From MWDV01 sp002070715 (GTDB lineage Bacteria > Verrucomicrobiota > Verrucomicrobiia > Limisphaerales > MWDV01): 64,000 bases of DNA. The notes beneath the pieces were generated by a model that saw nothing but the letters and a program-made list of their open reading frames with translations, made no database searches and was not told the DNA's origin. The position numbers were made by a program, and so were the translations under genes. The DNA is taken from positions 66,075 to 130,074 of the forward strand of contig DAONTI010000007.1 of assembly GCA_035411585.1 (NCBI GenBank), in the 5' to 3' direction. Within the stretch, counting starts at the first letter, position 1; every line of letters begins with the position of its first letter. This document shows positions 33,847 through 44,750 of this stretch, piece by piece.

Positions 33847-34619
33847 GATCGTTTGTCAGTTGACTTGGCAGCGGGTGTTCCCGGTGGAGGGCCGGCGGGC
33901 GGCGACTTTCCCGCAGGCGCCGGCGGGCGGCCACCGGTGGTCGGCGGCGGATTGGTTGCCGGCGCCGGTTTCGCCGCTTTGCCGGGAGCGGGTTGGATTG
34001 CCTTGGCGGATTTCTCCGCAGGTTTAGCCTCCGTTTTGGCGGTTTGGGCGGCCGCCCGCGGGATGGTCCGCGCGGGGGGCCGACGTTGGAAACTCGCCAC
34101 CAATTTGATGTTGCCGTTGAGTCGTTGCCGCGGCGGGTCCGGTCGCAACGACAGGTCGCGCACGCGCACCATCGAGGCGCTGGTGCCCAGCTTGAAAAGA
34201 AAATCCACCAAGGGTTGTTCCTCGCAAATCACGGTAATCGTCTGTTGTTGTTCGAGGAAAAACGGATCATTGGTGCGGGTGGTCTGGCGGGAGGTGCCGC
34301 TGATGTTCACCCCGCTCTGCGCGGCCTGCATTTGGACGAGGCGCAGAAATTCAGTCTTTTGATCTTCTTCCGGCACCGGTTCGGCTTCGGCTTCCATCGC
34401 CTTGACCCGCGATTCGGTTTCCGGCTTCTGGCGGATTTCCTCCTGAAAGGTGGTCTGCTTTTTGCGCGCCGTTTTGAGGGCTTCCTTGGCCTTCTCGTAA
34501 TCGTCAAAGTGCGGCCAGACAAACACGATGTTAAGCACAATGAACACGACGGCGCCCACGCCCACCACCAGCCGGCGTTCGAAGGGCCGCAGGTTCAACC
34601 GGTCAAAAGTGCTGCTCAT
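33843..34619 (-). CDS. PilO/GspM-like inner-membrane assembly protein
   Basis: 258 residues. Short cytoplasmic N-terminus (MSSTFDRLNLRPFERR), one membrane helix (LVVGVGAVVFIVLNIVFVWP), a coiled coil (YEKAKEALKTARKKQTTFQE), then a ferredoxin-like domain (LVQMQAAQSGVNISGTSRQT; QPLVDFLFKLGTSASMVRVR). The last 75 residues are Pro/Ala/Lys-rich and probably disordered. It overlaps the secretin start and the PilM-PilN-like stop by 4 bases each. PilO partners PilN in the alignment complex. Confidence 0.8.
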   Translation of the reverse strand: MSSTFDRLNLRPFERRLVVGVGAVVFIVLNIVFVWPHFDDYEKAKEALKTARKKQTTFQEEIRQKPETESRVKAMEAEAEPVPEEDQKTEFLRLVQMQAAQSGVNISGTSRQTTRTNDPFFLEQQQTITVICEEQPLVDFLFKLGTSASMVRVRDLSLRPDPPRQRLNGNIKLVASFQRRPPARTIPRAAAQTAKTEAKPAEKSAKAIQPAPGKAAKPAPATNPPPTTGGRPPAPAGKSPPAGPPPGTPAAKSTDKRS

Positions 34620-36007
34620 TTCGTCTTCTCCTCCGCCCGGTTGAGTTCAAGGCTGAAGCTCCATGTCACCGTCGCCGCGCCGGGATTCTGCCGTTGGGTG
34701 AAGGCGTCGCCCTTGAGCGGATCGAACATCGGTTGGCCGCGCACCTGTGCCTTGCGCAACGCGCTGCTGAATTCAATCACGGCCATGACCTGGTCGGCGG
34801 GCACGTTGCCGTTGAGGGCCAGCTTGCGGCCGTCGGCGAAATCGAGTCCCTGCAACGTGGCGCCTTCCGGGAGGAGCTCCGCCACCAGCCGCCAGCAGTC
34901 CAGCGCGGCGTATTTCAATTCCTGCCGTTCCTTGAGCACCTCGTACCGCGCCTTGAGTTGGAGTGCGTTGGTGTAGCTCCGGCTCAAGTCCGTCACCTTC
35001 TGCTCCACGGCGTTCTTTTGAAACACCACCACGCCCAGCATGGCGAAATAAATCAACACCCCGAGACAATAGACCGCGCCCACGGCCAGCAGGCTGCGGA
35101 TCCACAGGCGATCCACGAATTGCTGTTGGTAACGCTTGGCATACTCCGGCGGGAGCAGGCCGGGCAGATCGCCCGCGCGCGCCGCGCGATGGGCCGTGCG
35201 CGCCGCCAAATCCGTGGCGGAGGGCGGCGGAATGACCTCCACCGGCGCCTCCACCGCGGCGCGCAGGGCGGATTCCCACGGCCCGACGCTGGCTTCCCCG
35301 GCCACGAGGTGCCACGCGGGCGGCGCGGTGAGCCAGCCATCGAGTTCGCCGGCCCAGGCCGCCTGGGTGAGTTGTTGCCGGAGTTGCGGCACGCGGGTTT
35401 CGCCGGGGGGCAGGTGCAGCAGGCTGAGATTCCGCAAAATGCCGCCGGTCCACCACGCGACCAAAGCCGTGTCCGGCGGGCCGCCGTCGCTCACATGCAC
35501 GTAGGCGCCGTCCTCGCGGATGGGGATGGCCTCCAGTTCATCCAGCAGGCTTAACTCCAGGCGGTCGGCCAGAAAACCCTGCCCTTCGAGCGTGCCCAGG
35601 AAATCCTCCACCACGTCGCGCGCCACAATCACCACGATGAGGGTTTGCTGGTGGTCGCGAATTTCCGGCAAGGCATGCACCGTCCAGGCGATTTGCGTCA
35701 CCGGAACGGGCGACAATCGTTCCAACTGCAGTTCCACCATCGCCCGGGTTTCCTCCGGGCTGGCCTCCGGGAATTGCGCCACCCGCAGGAACACCTGCCC
35801 GGGCGGCAGCCAGGCCACGTTCAGCTTGCGTTGAAACAGCGTGCGCCAGTCCTTGAAAACCCATTGCGTCGGCAGGGCCTGGTTGGCGGGCACCGTTTGC
35901 GTGCGGTCCAGCTTGAACCCGCCGCCCTTGGCCGCAAACTGCCAGAGTTGCCGCGCCTCGGTGCCGGCGTTCAACACGTTACAAGAATGCCAGCGGATCT
36001 TTTTCAC
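34616..36007 (-). CDS. Fused PilM-PilN-like (GspL-like) alignment protein
   Basis: 463 residues. Residues 1-290 resemble an actin-like PilM/GspL cytoplasmic domain (QVFLRVAQFPEASPEETRAM, VELQLERLSPVPVTQIAWTV, LIVVIVARDVVEDFL, then DRLELSLLDELEAI). A membrane helix at 301-329 (WIRSLLAVGAVYCLGVLIYF) is followed by a coiled coil (VTDLSRSYTNALQLKARYEV) and a PilN-like ferredoxin domain (LVAELLPEGATLQGLDFADG). In Pseudomonas PilM and PilN are separate proteins; here they are one chain, as in GspL. ATGA overlaps at both ends. Confidence 0.8.
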   Translation of the reverse strand: MKKIRWHSCNVLNAGTEARQLWQFAAKGGGFKLDRTQTVPANQALPTQWVFKDWRTLFQRKLNVAWLPPGQVFLRVAQFPEASPEETRAMVELQLERLSPVPVTQIAWTVHALPEIRDHQQTLIVVIVARDVVEDFLGTLEGQGFLADRLELSLLDELEAIPIREDGAYVHVSDGGPPDTALVAWWTGGILRNLSLLHLPPGETRVPQLRQQLTQAAWAGELDGWLTAPPAWHLVAGEASVGPWESALRAAVEAPVEVIPPPSATDLAARTAHRAARAGDLPGLLPPEYAKRYQQQFVDRLWIRSLLAVGAVYCLGVLIYFAMLGVVVFQKNAVEQKVTDLSRSYTNALQLKARYEVLKERQELKYAALDCWRLVAELLPEGATLQGLDFADGRKLALNGNVPADQVMAVIEFSSALRKAQVRGQPMFDPLKGDAFTQRQNPGAATVTWSFSLELNRAEEKTK

Positions 36008-37755
36008 GGGTTGAGCGGGAACGCGCCTTTCGGTCCCTCGGTCAGGGCGTCAAGATGTTCTTCAATCTGGGTGACCCGCAGCACTTCCTCGATGGTCGTG
36101 ACGCCGTTTTTGACCTTGGTCCAGCCGTCCACGCGCAGGGTGCGCATGCCGTTTTCGATGGCCTTCTGGGCGATGGTCGAGGCGGGCGCGCGGTTCATGA
36201 TCAACGGGCGCAGGGATTCGTTGACAATGAGGAGCTCGTAAATGCCGGTGCGGCCCTGGTAACCCAGTTGGCGGCATTCCTCGCAGCCGGCACCGTGCCA
36301 GAACCGCGCGGTGTCAATTTCCGCCGCCGGAAAACCGATGCGCTTGAGGTAATCGCGTTCGACCCGTTGTTCGCATTTGCAGATCGGGCAGATGGTGCGC
36401 ACCAACCGTTGCGCCATGAGGGCCTCGACCGAGGACGCCACCAAGAACGGCTCGATGCCCATGTCAATCAAGCGCGTGAACGCGCTCGGCGCGTCGTTGG
36501 TGTGGAGCGTGCTGAAGACCAGGTGGCCGGTGAGCGCCGCGCGAATGGCGATCTCCGCGGTTTCCAGGTCGCGGATTTCGCCCACCATCACCACGTTCGG
36601 GTCCTGGCGCAGGATGTGGCGCAGGCCCATGGCGAAGGTCAGCCCAATCTCCGGGCGCACGGCGATCTGGTTGATGCCCTTTAACTCGTATTCCACCGGC
36701 TCTTCAATGGTGATGATGCGTTTGTGGACCGAGTTGATCGAACTGAGAAAGGCGTAGAGCGACGTGGATTTGCCCGAACCGGTCGGGCCGGTGACGAGAA
36801 AGATGCCGTGCGGTTTGACGATGATCTCCCGGATGGCCGCCTCTTCGTGGGGCAGGAAGCCCAGCTTGTCCAGGCTGAGAAAAATTTTGCCGCGCGTGAG
36901 CAGGCGCAGGGAAACACTCTCACCGTACACCGTGGGCACGGTGGAGACGCGGATGTCAATCTCCTCGCCTTTGATGCGGACGTTGATGCGGCCGTCCTGG
37001 GGCAGGCGTTTTTCCGAAATGTTCATCCCGGACATGACCTTGATGCGCGAGATGATGGCCGACTGGTAGCGTTTCAACTGCGGCGGCATCGGAATCTGGT
37101 GCAGGATGCCGTCAATGCGATTGCGGATGCGCAACTCGTCCTCGGCGGGCTCGAAATGAATGTCCGTGGCGCGATTGAGGTAGGCCTCCCAGATGATCTG
37201 GTTGACGAACTTGATGACGCTGGCCTCCTGGTCGCCCTCGGTGATTTCCTTGTCCGCGCCGACGAGCAATTCGAGCGGCTCGTCCTCGGCGATTTCATCG
37301 AGCGTTTCCGCGCCCACGCCGTAGTATTTTTTGAGCGCCTTTTCGATCTCGGCACGCGGCGCGAGGGCGAAATGCACCGGCCCTTTGGCGTCGAAACGCA
37401 CGGCGTTGAGCATCGCGTTGTCGAACGGATTGCTGATGGCCACCTGCACCGCGCCGTTGTCCAGGGCGGTGGGGATGACGGTGTATTGGAAGGCGACCTT
37501 GGTGGAAATCTTCTTCTGGGCCTCGGGGGCGACCGCCAGCTTGGCCAATTCCAAGTAGGGCCAGCGGAGCGCCTCGGCCAGGCGCTGGAGGAAGACATCC
37601 TCGGCCAGGCCGCACTCGCGGCAGATGAACGCCAGTTGGGGCTCCGACGAGCCGCTTTCCGCGGCCACCCGCCAGGCCCGACTCCATTCATCCAGTTGTT
37701 CCGGCGTCACGTTCAGGACGCGCGCCAGAAAGCTCTTCAAAGAGGCAAACGCCAT
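36004..37755 (-). CDS. GspE/PilB-type secretion ATPase
   Basis: 583 residues from the ATG at 37755. N-terminal MshEN-like domain (LAEDVFLQRLAEALRWPYLE), then the ATPase: Walker A GPTGSGKST at residues 323-331, Asp box around IITIEEPVEYELKGINQIAV, Walker B VGEIRDLETAE at 391-401, His box GHLVFSTLHTNDAPSAFTRL. Zinc tetracysteine is CPIC (456-459) and CEEC (491-494). It powers pilin or pseudopilin extrusion. First gene of the coupled four-gene module; the prepilin gene is divergent, 292 bp away. No PilC/GspF is present. Confidence 0.95.
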   Translation of the reverse strand: MAFASLKSFLARVLNVTPEQLDEWSRAWRVAAESGSSEPQLAFICRECGLAEDVFLQRLAEALRWPYLELAKLAVAPEAQKKISTKVAFQYTVIPTALDNGAVQVAISNPFDNAMLNAVRFDAKGPVHFALAPRAEIEKALKKYYGVGAETLDEIAEDEPLELLVGADKEITEGDQEASVIKFVNQIIWEAYLNRATDIHFEPAEDELRIRNRIDGILHQIPMPPQLKRYQSAIISRIKVMSGMNISEKRLPQDGRINVRIKGEEIDIRVSTVPTVYGESVSLRLLTRGKIFLSLDKLGFLPHEEAAIREIIVKPHGIFLVTGPTGSGKSTSLYAFLSSINSVHKRIITIEEPVEYELKGINQIAVRPEIGLTFAMGLRHILRQDPNVVMVGEIRDLETAEIAIRAALTGHLVFSTLHTNDAPSAFTRLIDMGIEPFLVASSVEALMAQRLVRTICPICKCEQRVERDYLKRIGFPAAEIDTARFWHGAGCEECRQLGYQGRTGIYELLIVNESLRPLIMNRAPASTIAQKAIENGMRTLRVDGWTKVKNGVTTIEEVLRVTQIEEHLDALTEGPKGAFPLNP

Positions 37756-38047
37756 TCGTAGGTTCCTATCAGCTATTGCAACAGTGGAAAAGCCGGAAAG
37801 TTGCGCCGGACACCAAAGAAGTCGGTCCCTGTGCCGGCCCGTAGGCGAAGCGACGCTCCGCCGGGGCGGCCCGGCTGCGGCGGGCGCGGGAGGAGGCGGG
37901 GGCGGAACAGGCCGCCGGGATCGTCCCCATTGGCGGAGGGAAACGGGCTTGGCTTGGGCTGACGCCGTTTTGTGCCTCGCATTTTTCCTTGCCTTAAACG
38001 GGGGAATAACTGAACTTGAGCCCAGACAACTGATTCCCTGTGTCAAC

Positions 38048-38992
38048 ATGAAAGCCTGTAGCCAAGCCAGGTTCTTCGTCGCCCGACCCACGGATAATGG
38101 GGCGCCGCCCTCGCACCGTGGTTTTACCTTGATTGAATTGTTGGTGGTGATCGCCATTATCGCCATTCTCGCCGCGATGCTGTTGCCCGCGCTCGCCAAG
38201 GCGAAACAAAAGGCGCAGCAGATTTACTGTCTGAACAATGGCAAACAGATGATGATCAGCCTGCATCTGTACGCAGGGGACTACCGCGACTTATTCCCGC
38301 CCAATGAGGATGATACATTGGCCCCGAAGGGACATGCCTGGGTCCGGGGTCACGCCGGGGCGCCCTCGGGGGCGGATCAATTCAATCCGGATATCTTGAT
38401 GGATCCGGAGAGCGCGTTGTTGTGCCCCTACATCGGAAAAAACGTGAGCATTTACAAGTGTCCGGCGGATAAACGGGTGGGGTTGTACACCGGCAACAAT
38501 CCGGCTGATTATAACAAACAAGTTCCCGCCGCCCGCAGTATTTCCATGAATCAAGCCGTCGGCACGGCGTGTGACGGTAAAGCCATGAACGGCCCGCATA
38601 CCTTCAACACCCCGCCCACCCGGCCCGTCAGCGGGCCCTGGCTGGACGGCTCCCACGCCCATCTCTCCGGGCGGCCCTTCAAGACTTTCGGTAAAACCTC
38701 GGATTTTGTCGGCGCGGCGGCGCCGGCCAACATTTGGGTTTTCGTGGATGAAGATCCCTACAGCCTGAATGACGGGGCTTTTGGGTTTAACATGGCCTAT
38801 CCGGAGTGGGTGGATTACGTGGCCACGTCCCACAATTACGGCGGGGGATTTGCCTTCGCGGATGGGCATTCGGAAGTCCATAAATGGCGGGATGGAAAAA
38901 CGAAACCGGTCCTGCCGGTCACCCGGATCGGCTTGGACGCCAACAATCAAAACGACTGGCGCTGGATGGCCCAACGCACTTCCGCCCGTTGA
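38048..38992 (+). CDS. H-X9-DG type prepilin/pseudopilin
   Basis: 314 residues. After a 24-residue basic leader comes the type IV prepilin site and helix: RGFTLIELLVVIAIIAILAA (Gly before Phe, Glu at +5). A KAKQKAQQIYCLNNGKQMMI segment leads to a beta domain ending HNYGGGFAFADGHSEVHKW, where His then nine residues then DG match the H-X9-DG hallmark of the DUF1559-like prepilins common in Planctomycetes and Verrucomicrobiota. Natural substrate of the adjacent machine, transcribed away from gspE. The upstream region 37756-38047 has no gene. Confidence 0.92.
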   Translation: MKACSQARFFVARPTDNGAPPSHRGFTLIELLVVIAIIAILAAMLLPALAKAKQKAQQIYCLNNGKQMMISLHLYAGDYRDLFPPNEDDTLAPKGHAWVRGHAGAPSGADQFNPDILMDPESALLCPYIGKNVSIYKCPADKRVGLYTGNNPADYNKQVPAARSISMNQAVGTACDGKAMNGPHTFNTPPTRPVSGPWLDGSHAHLSGRPFKTFGKTSDFVGAAAPANIWVFVDEDPYSLNDGAFGFNMAYPEWVDYVATSHNYGGGFAFADGHSEVHKWRDGKTKPVLPVTRIGLDANNQNDWRWMAQRTSAR

Positions 38993-39066
38993 TTTTTTCC
39001 CCTTTGTTGACCGACGACAAAATTACCTGACACCGACAAATTCAACTCCCAAAAACACAACACATC

Positions 39067-42000
39067 ATGAAAAACAAAATCCTGAGTACAATGACCGCTC
39101 TGGCGGTGCTGGGCGTGGCCTGCGTCCACGCGGACTTTGACCCGGTCCCGCTGAAACCGGAGAGTTTCACCGTGGACGTCATCGTGGAGGCGGCGGCGCC
39201 GCCGCCGTTGGGGGCTTACACCACCGCGACGATGGACGGCGGGACCAACAACAACTCGAATGTCTGGTTCGAGCAGGGCTACCTGCCAGGGCATTGGGGG
39301 CTGCTGGGGTTGCCCGCCGCCGGCAGTGAGTTTACGGCGCAGGACGACCCGAACCGGACGTATAAAATGGCGCCCAGTTATAGCGACGACAACGCGCTTT
39401 TCCTGAGCCTCAACGGGTCCCCGAGCGGCACCTTGACGGTGGCCGACCCCAAGGCGGGAATGGTCTTATCCGTGATAGGCAGCGTTGCGGGCGGCGCCAC
39501 CACGATCGAGTACGTCGTCTACCATCAGGATGGCAGTTCGACGGCGGGCGAGGTCGAGGTACCGGATTGGTTCAACGTCAACGTCAACCGCGCGGTGACC
39601 ACGGGCGGCCGGATCAACGTCGTGAATGGGCGATGCGACCAATTGGCCGCCAATAATCCGCACCTGTACTACGTGGACATCCCCCCTGCTGAATAACACT
39701 TCCCCGGTGACGAAAGTGGATTTTACCACGACCCGGGACAGCAACATGGCTTTATTCGGCCTCAGTATTTCCAGCGATTACGCCACGTTCACCCCCTTGG
39801 ACGTCACCGGGTTTAACCGGGACATGGTCGTGGAAGCCGGCGCGCCGGTCACGGGCGGTCTTTTCGACAAATGCAACGTCATCATGGACGATGGCGCGAC
39901 GAATCTCACGGGGAACACATGGTATGAGATCGGCTTCAACAAAGCGGCGCCGACCACGGGGTTGCCGGCGGCCGGCACCGACATTTCCGGGGGCACCCCA
40001 CTGCATACCTTCACCATGCCGGCCAGTTACGCCGTCAACAACTGTCTGTACCTGGGCCCCTATGAGGGGTACACCAGCGGCACGCTGACTCTGACCACCC
40101 CGGTCGCTTTGAATGGATTGTCTTTCCTGGGCGCGGCGGGGAATGGTCCGGTCAACGCCAGTGTCACCGTCCATTTTGCCGATGCTTCCGTCGAGTATTA
40201 TACGCTGTCCATTGCCGATTGGTTTGGGAATGACGATTTTTACATTGCCCGGGGACGCTTCGTGCCCGCCAACTTGGCGTTTAACAACGTGAATGATAAC
40301 AATCCCCGTCTGCATCTGAACGACATCACCCTGGCCAACACGAGCACGGCGGTTACGCGCGTGGATTTTGAATACACTTCCGGGGGCCGGGCGATGATTT
40401 TCGCCGTCGCCGGGCAGGCCACCAGCGGCGGGGAGTTCACGCCGCTGGCGTTCTCCGGCTTCAATGCGGACGGTGTGGTCGAAGCCGCGGCGGGGCGCTA
40501 CCCCAATCCGCTGCTCACTCCGGTCACGGCCACCATGGACAGCGGCATCAACCTGACCGCGCCGCTCGGCGATCTGAATACCTGGTACGAGCAGGGCTAT
40601 TATCGCAACCGTCCAGACACCGGCCTGCCGCCCGCGGGCGCCGTGCTGCAAAGTCAGGTCCAGCCGGATCACTACTACCAGATGCCGGCCAGTTACACCG
40701 ACAACAACGCGGCGTATGTGGATGCCGATCTGCCCGAGGCCAACCTGACGATTGCCGAACCGGCGACGTATTCCGCGCTGTCTTTCCTGAGCGCCACCGC
40801 CAACGGAACGGTCACCAACCAGGCCATCATGCAATACGCCGATGGCACCTCCGAGACCAACACCTTTCTCTCCCGGGATTGGTTCAACAATACGCCGTAT
40901 GCTTTCACCGCCAAAGGCCGGGTGGAGCTGGGCTCGCGCACGGTCAACAACGTGGGCTCGGATAACCCCCGCCTGTACGAAGCGCAATTTGTCCTCAAGA
41001 ACACTGCCAGTCCGGTGACCAACATTGTGCTCCGTTATTTGAATCCTCTCAGCTCCAACGCCCGCATGTATGTCTTTGCGGTGAGCGCCACGGCCGGGGA
41101 CGTGCCTCCGATCATCACTTCGGTTTCCGTCACCCCGTCGGCCGCGCTGGAGGGGGGCGAGGTGGTGTTTGCCGCGGTCATCTCCGGCGGCACCGAGCCC
41201 ATCACCTATCAATGGCAAAAGTCTGTTGACGGCGCGTATGTGGATTTGGTGGATAGCGCCACCATTTCCGGCGCCACCACCGCAACCATGACGATCTCCG
41301 GGGTTACCCCCGCGGACGTGGGCGATTACCGGTTGGTTGCCAGCAATGTCATCGGCCCCGTCCCCAGCGGGGTGGTTTCCCTCCTCCGGGTGCTCTCCAA
41401 TCTGCCGGACATCACCAGCCCGAAGGATTCCATCCACATCCTTACGGGCACCACCCCCGGGGCGGAAGGGGTGGAACATGCCATTGATAACCGGATTCAA
41501 AAGTACTTGAACTTCGGTGTCACCGGCAACAATCCGCCGTTTGTCGGCCCGGTCGGGTTTATCCTGCAACCCGCCATTGGCAACACCATCGTTTCGGCCC
41601 TGCGCTTTTACACGGCCAACGACGCGGAAGCGCGCGACCCGGCGGACTACGTCTTGGAAGGCTCCTTGGACGGGGTGGATTATTTCCCGATTGCCTCGGG
41701 CGCCTTGGCCTTGCCGGCCGGACGCAACACCGCCACCGGGGACGCAATAGATCCGTTTGCGCATTACTGTCAGGAGGTGCGTTTCGCCAATACCACCGGT
41801 TACAACTTCTACCGGTTGAGTTTCAACAACGTGAAAAACAACGCCGCGGCTGTCGCGATGCAGATCGGGGAAATCGAATTCCTCGGAGTGGTGAATCCCA
41901 ACCCGCCGCCGCGGTTTACGCTGTCCCCCGTGAATGTGTCGGCCAACGAAGGCACGACCGCCACCTTCACCTCCTTGGCCACCGGCGCCGCGCCGCTGGC

Positions 42001-43327
42001 CTACCGATGGTATGAGGTCACCGGCGGTGATCCGGGCGTGTTGTTGGCGGAGCAAACCGGGCCAAATCTGGTCCTTCCCAACGTCACGGTGGCTCAAAAT
42101 GGCAGCAGCTATCGCGTCGTGGCCTACAATCCCTACGGTGCGGTCACGAATCCCGCTCCGTCCCAGCCGGGCGTCCAGTTGACGGTTAATTCCGGGCCGG
42201 TTTACCTCAGCCCGGACGGCGATCTGCCGACGGAAACGGTGGGGTACGCCGGGCGCACAGTCCGCTTGTCGGTTGGCGCGGTGGGAACGGCGCCGACCTA
42301 TCAGTGGTGGTCCAATGGCGTGGCGCTGGTTGATGGAGGCCGGATTTCCGGCGCCACCAGCGACACCCTGGCCATCGCCAACGCGCAGCCGTCGGATGCG
42401 GCGAGTTATCACGTCGAAATCGCCAACGCGTACGGCGGCCCGATATCCAGCACGCCCACGGCCCTGGACATCGTGACCGTACCCACGTTCCACGGTGACG
42501 GTGTGGGGTGGCAGTTTGTCAATGCTGGCGGGGGCGGGTCGCACTTCCCCCTCCCGGACGTCATGCTGATGACTTGGGCGGCTTCCCAGCAACGGGCCGC
42601 TTGGTTGAGCATCCCCATGTATGTTGACGGGTTCCAAATCTCGTTCGTCTATCAAGACCTCGGGCCGGAGGGAGATGGCGCCGGCGGCGGCGCGGATGGC
42701 TTTGCCGTCGTATTGCAAAACGCTCCCGCCGGACTCCAGGCGCTGGGCGGTGCCGGGGGCGATTTGGGGTATGCCGGGATTGATAACAGCGTTGCCCTGG
42801 CGTTCAACATCTATGCCAACAACAATGTGGGCATTGCGTTCTTCACCAACGGCGTCGTCAATCCGCCGTATGCACCCACACCTCCGGTGAACATTGCCGG
42901 TGGCCATCCCATCCAGGTCAATCTGGCCTACGATGGCGCCATCGCCACTGTGCGTTTGCAGGACCTCACCACCGACCAGACGTTTGACGCCGCCTTGCCG
43001 GTGGGAAGCATCGCCTCCATCATCGGCACCAATGTGGCCTACGTCGGCATTACGGCCGCGACGGGCGGCATTGCGGCTCATCAACAGTTCAGCAACTTCC
43101 AATACGTGCCGCGTCCGGTGCTGGCCGCGGCTCCGGTGGACAGTGGCATTCTGTTGACCTGGCCCGCGGCGGTGGGCGGCTATGCGCCGGCGGTCAGTTC
43201 CAGCTTGATCTCCGGGCCTTGGACCGTCCTCACCGGGATGAACAACCAAACCAACGATCTGCATCACCGGGTCGTTGCGCCATCGGGGGACGGTCAATAC
43301 TACCGCTTGGTCATGCCGTTGCCGTGA
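39067..43327 (+). CDS. Giant secreted repeat/Ig/lectin protein, interrupted by a one-base insertion
   Basis: Two frames encode one protein of about 1420 residues. The first (39067-39696) starts MKNKILSTMTALAVLGVACV (signal) and ends VDIPPAE-stop. The second continues PLLNNTSPVTKVDFTTT. Removing one C from the run cccccc at 39681-39686 gives VDIPLLNNTSPVTKVDF, exactly the pattern of the internal repeats (DITLANTSTAVTRVDF, QFVLKNTASPVTNIVL). Content: three or four ~190-residue repeats, two Ig-like segments (ITYQWQKSVDGAYVDLVDSA; APTYQWWSNGVALVDGGRIS), a discoidin-like segment (VEHAIDNRIQKYLNFGVTGN), an L-type lectin-like domain in the last 280 residues, and a W...YYRL C-terminus. Likely a surface adhesin. 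Confidence 0.75.
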
Positions 43328-43386
43328 GGCATCGGCGGCCCGCGGGAATGAACATTCCTGATCGGGCGGCGCGAAGCTAAAAACAT

Positions 43387-43417
43387 GAGGGCCGGGGTTT
43401 TCCCGGCCCTCTTTTTT
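43387..43417 (+). terminator. Intrinsic terminator after the giant secreted gene
   Basis: gagggccggg, loop gtttt, cccggccctc, then six T. Ten-pair stem. The rest of the 43328-43629 gap has no gene. Confidence 0.93.
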
Positions 43418-43629
43418 GGGAAAGCTCCGGGCGCGCCGGCTGTTCGTTGACATCGCCGGTCCGGCTGGACATGCTGCGGCGTATGACAAAAAGCAATTGT
43501 CTGAGCCAACCCGCATTGTTCTCCGAACAGCCTGACGCCCACTTCCTCCACCAGCCGTTGCTCTCTTCGCTTCTTGCGCGCGAGCGAAGAAGCCCGGGCG
43601 CGGAAAGAATGGGGACCGGGATTCAAAGC

Positions 43630-44640
43630 ATGGAATCAGTTTCACGAAAATGCCTCTCCCTCCGCTTCATTGCGGTCCTCTGTGCCAGCTTGATTGGTGT
43701 TGCCCTGGGCGGGACGGCGGCGCCGGCTTCCGCTCCGAAACCCGCCGCCATCCCGGTGATTCTGGATGCGGACATTGGCGATGACATAGACGACACCTGG
43801 GCGTTGGGCCTGTTGTTGAAGTGTCCGGAATTGGATTTGAAGCTGGTGGTGGGCGACTTTGGCCGGGCCGAATATCGGGCGGCGTTGTTCGCCAAGCTGC
43901 TTGAACGCGCCGGGCGGACGGATGTGCCGGTGGGCGTGGGGCTGGACCTGCCCAGCACCGGCCCGGGGCGGCAGGCCGCGTGGTTGAAAGATTACGATTT
44001 GAAACAATACCCGGGCGTGGTCCACCGGGATGGCGTGCAGGCGTTGATTGACACGATCATGCAATCGCCGCGTCCGGTGACGTTGATCTGCATCGGGCCG
44101 GTGCCGAATATCGCCGCCGCCTTGAAACGCGAGCCGGGCATTGCGCGGAAAGCGCGGTTCGTCGGCATGTACGGCAGCGTGCGCGTCGGGTACGGCGGCA
44201 GTGAAAAACCGGCCGCCGAGTGGAATGTGCGGTGCGATCCTCCCGCGTGCCAGGCGGTCTTTACCGCGCCGTGGGCGATGACCATCACACCGCTGGATAC
44301 CTGCGGTTTGGTGGTGTTGAAGGGGGACAAGTATCGGCGCGTGCGGGATTCGCGCAATCCGGTGGCGGTGGACGTCATTGCCAACTACCGCGCCTGGGTG
44401 GCCAGCAACCCCCGGATGCCCGCCAACGAGGCGGACGAACGCAGCAGCACGCTCTTCGATACGGTGGCCATTTACCTCGCCCTCCAGCACGACTTCTGCG
44501 TGATGGAAAAACTCGGCATCCGGGTGACGGACGACGGCATGACGGTGATGGATCCGGAGGCAAAACGGATGGACGTTGCCACCGGGTGGAAGGATCTGAG
44601 CGGCTTCGAGGATTGGCTGGTGGACCGGTTGACCCGCTGA
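43630..44640 (+). CDS. Secreted nucleoside hydrolase (IUNH family)
   Basis: 336 residues from the ATG at 43630 (MESVSRKCLSLRFIAVLCAS, signal ending around ALGGTAA). PVILDADIGDDIDDTWALGL is the calcium-binding DxDxGxDDxxA motif of inosine-uridine nucleoside hydrolases; LVVGDFGRAEYRAALFAKLL and the TLICIGPVPNIAAALKREPG block follow. The Asp near the C-terminus in TITPLDTCGLVV is the fourth metal ligand position. It splits nucleosides to base and ribose outside the cytoplasm. Upstream ORF extension to 43447 lacks signal-type sequence and is rejected. Confidence 0.9.
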   Translation: MESVSRKCLSLRFIAVLCASLIGVALGGTAAPASAPKPAAIPVILDADIGDDIDDTWALGLLLKCPELDLKLVVGDFGRAEYRAALFAKLLERAGRTDVPVGVGLDLPSTGPGRQAAWLKDYDLKQYPGVVHRDGVQALIDTIMQSPRPVTLICIGPVPNIAAALKREPGIARKARFVGMYGSVRVGYGGSEKPAAEWNVRCDPPACQAVFTAPWAMTITPLDTCGLVVLKGDKYRRVRDSRNPVAVDVIANYRAWVASNPRMPANEADERSSTLFDTVAIYLALQHDFCVMEKLGIRVTDDGMTVMDPEAKRMDVATGWKDLSGFEDWLVDRLTR

Positions 44641-44750
44641 CCATGGCGCGTGGCCGGCCCCTGCCCAACTGGTATTCAGCCGGGCGTTGTCGTCGCCGGG
44701 CGATGGCGGCTTGATTGATTCGGCGCCGCGAACGTCCGCTCAGGAATCGG

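Noticed and set aside
43447..43629. Longer N-terminus for the nucleoside hydrolase
   Set aside because: It includes no signal-like sequence and follows a terminator; the ATG at 43630 gives a proper signal peptide.
39752..43645. Very long minus-strand frame (about 1297 codons)
   Set aside because: Antisense shadow of the giant secreted protein, rich in Arg and Gly as GC-rich shadows are; no signal or motif.
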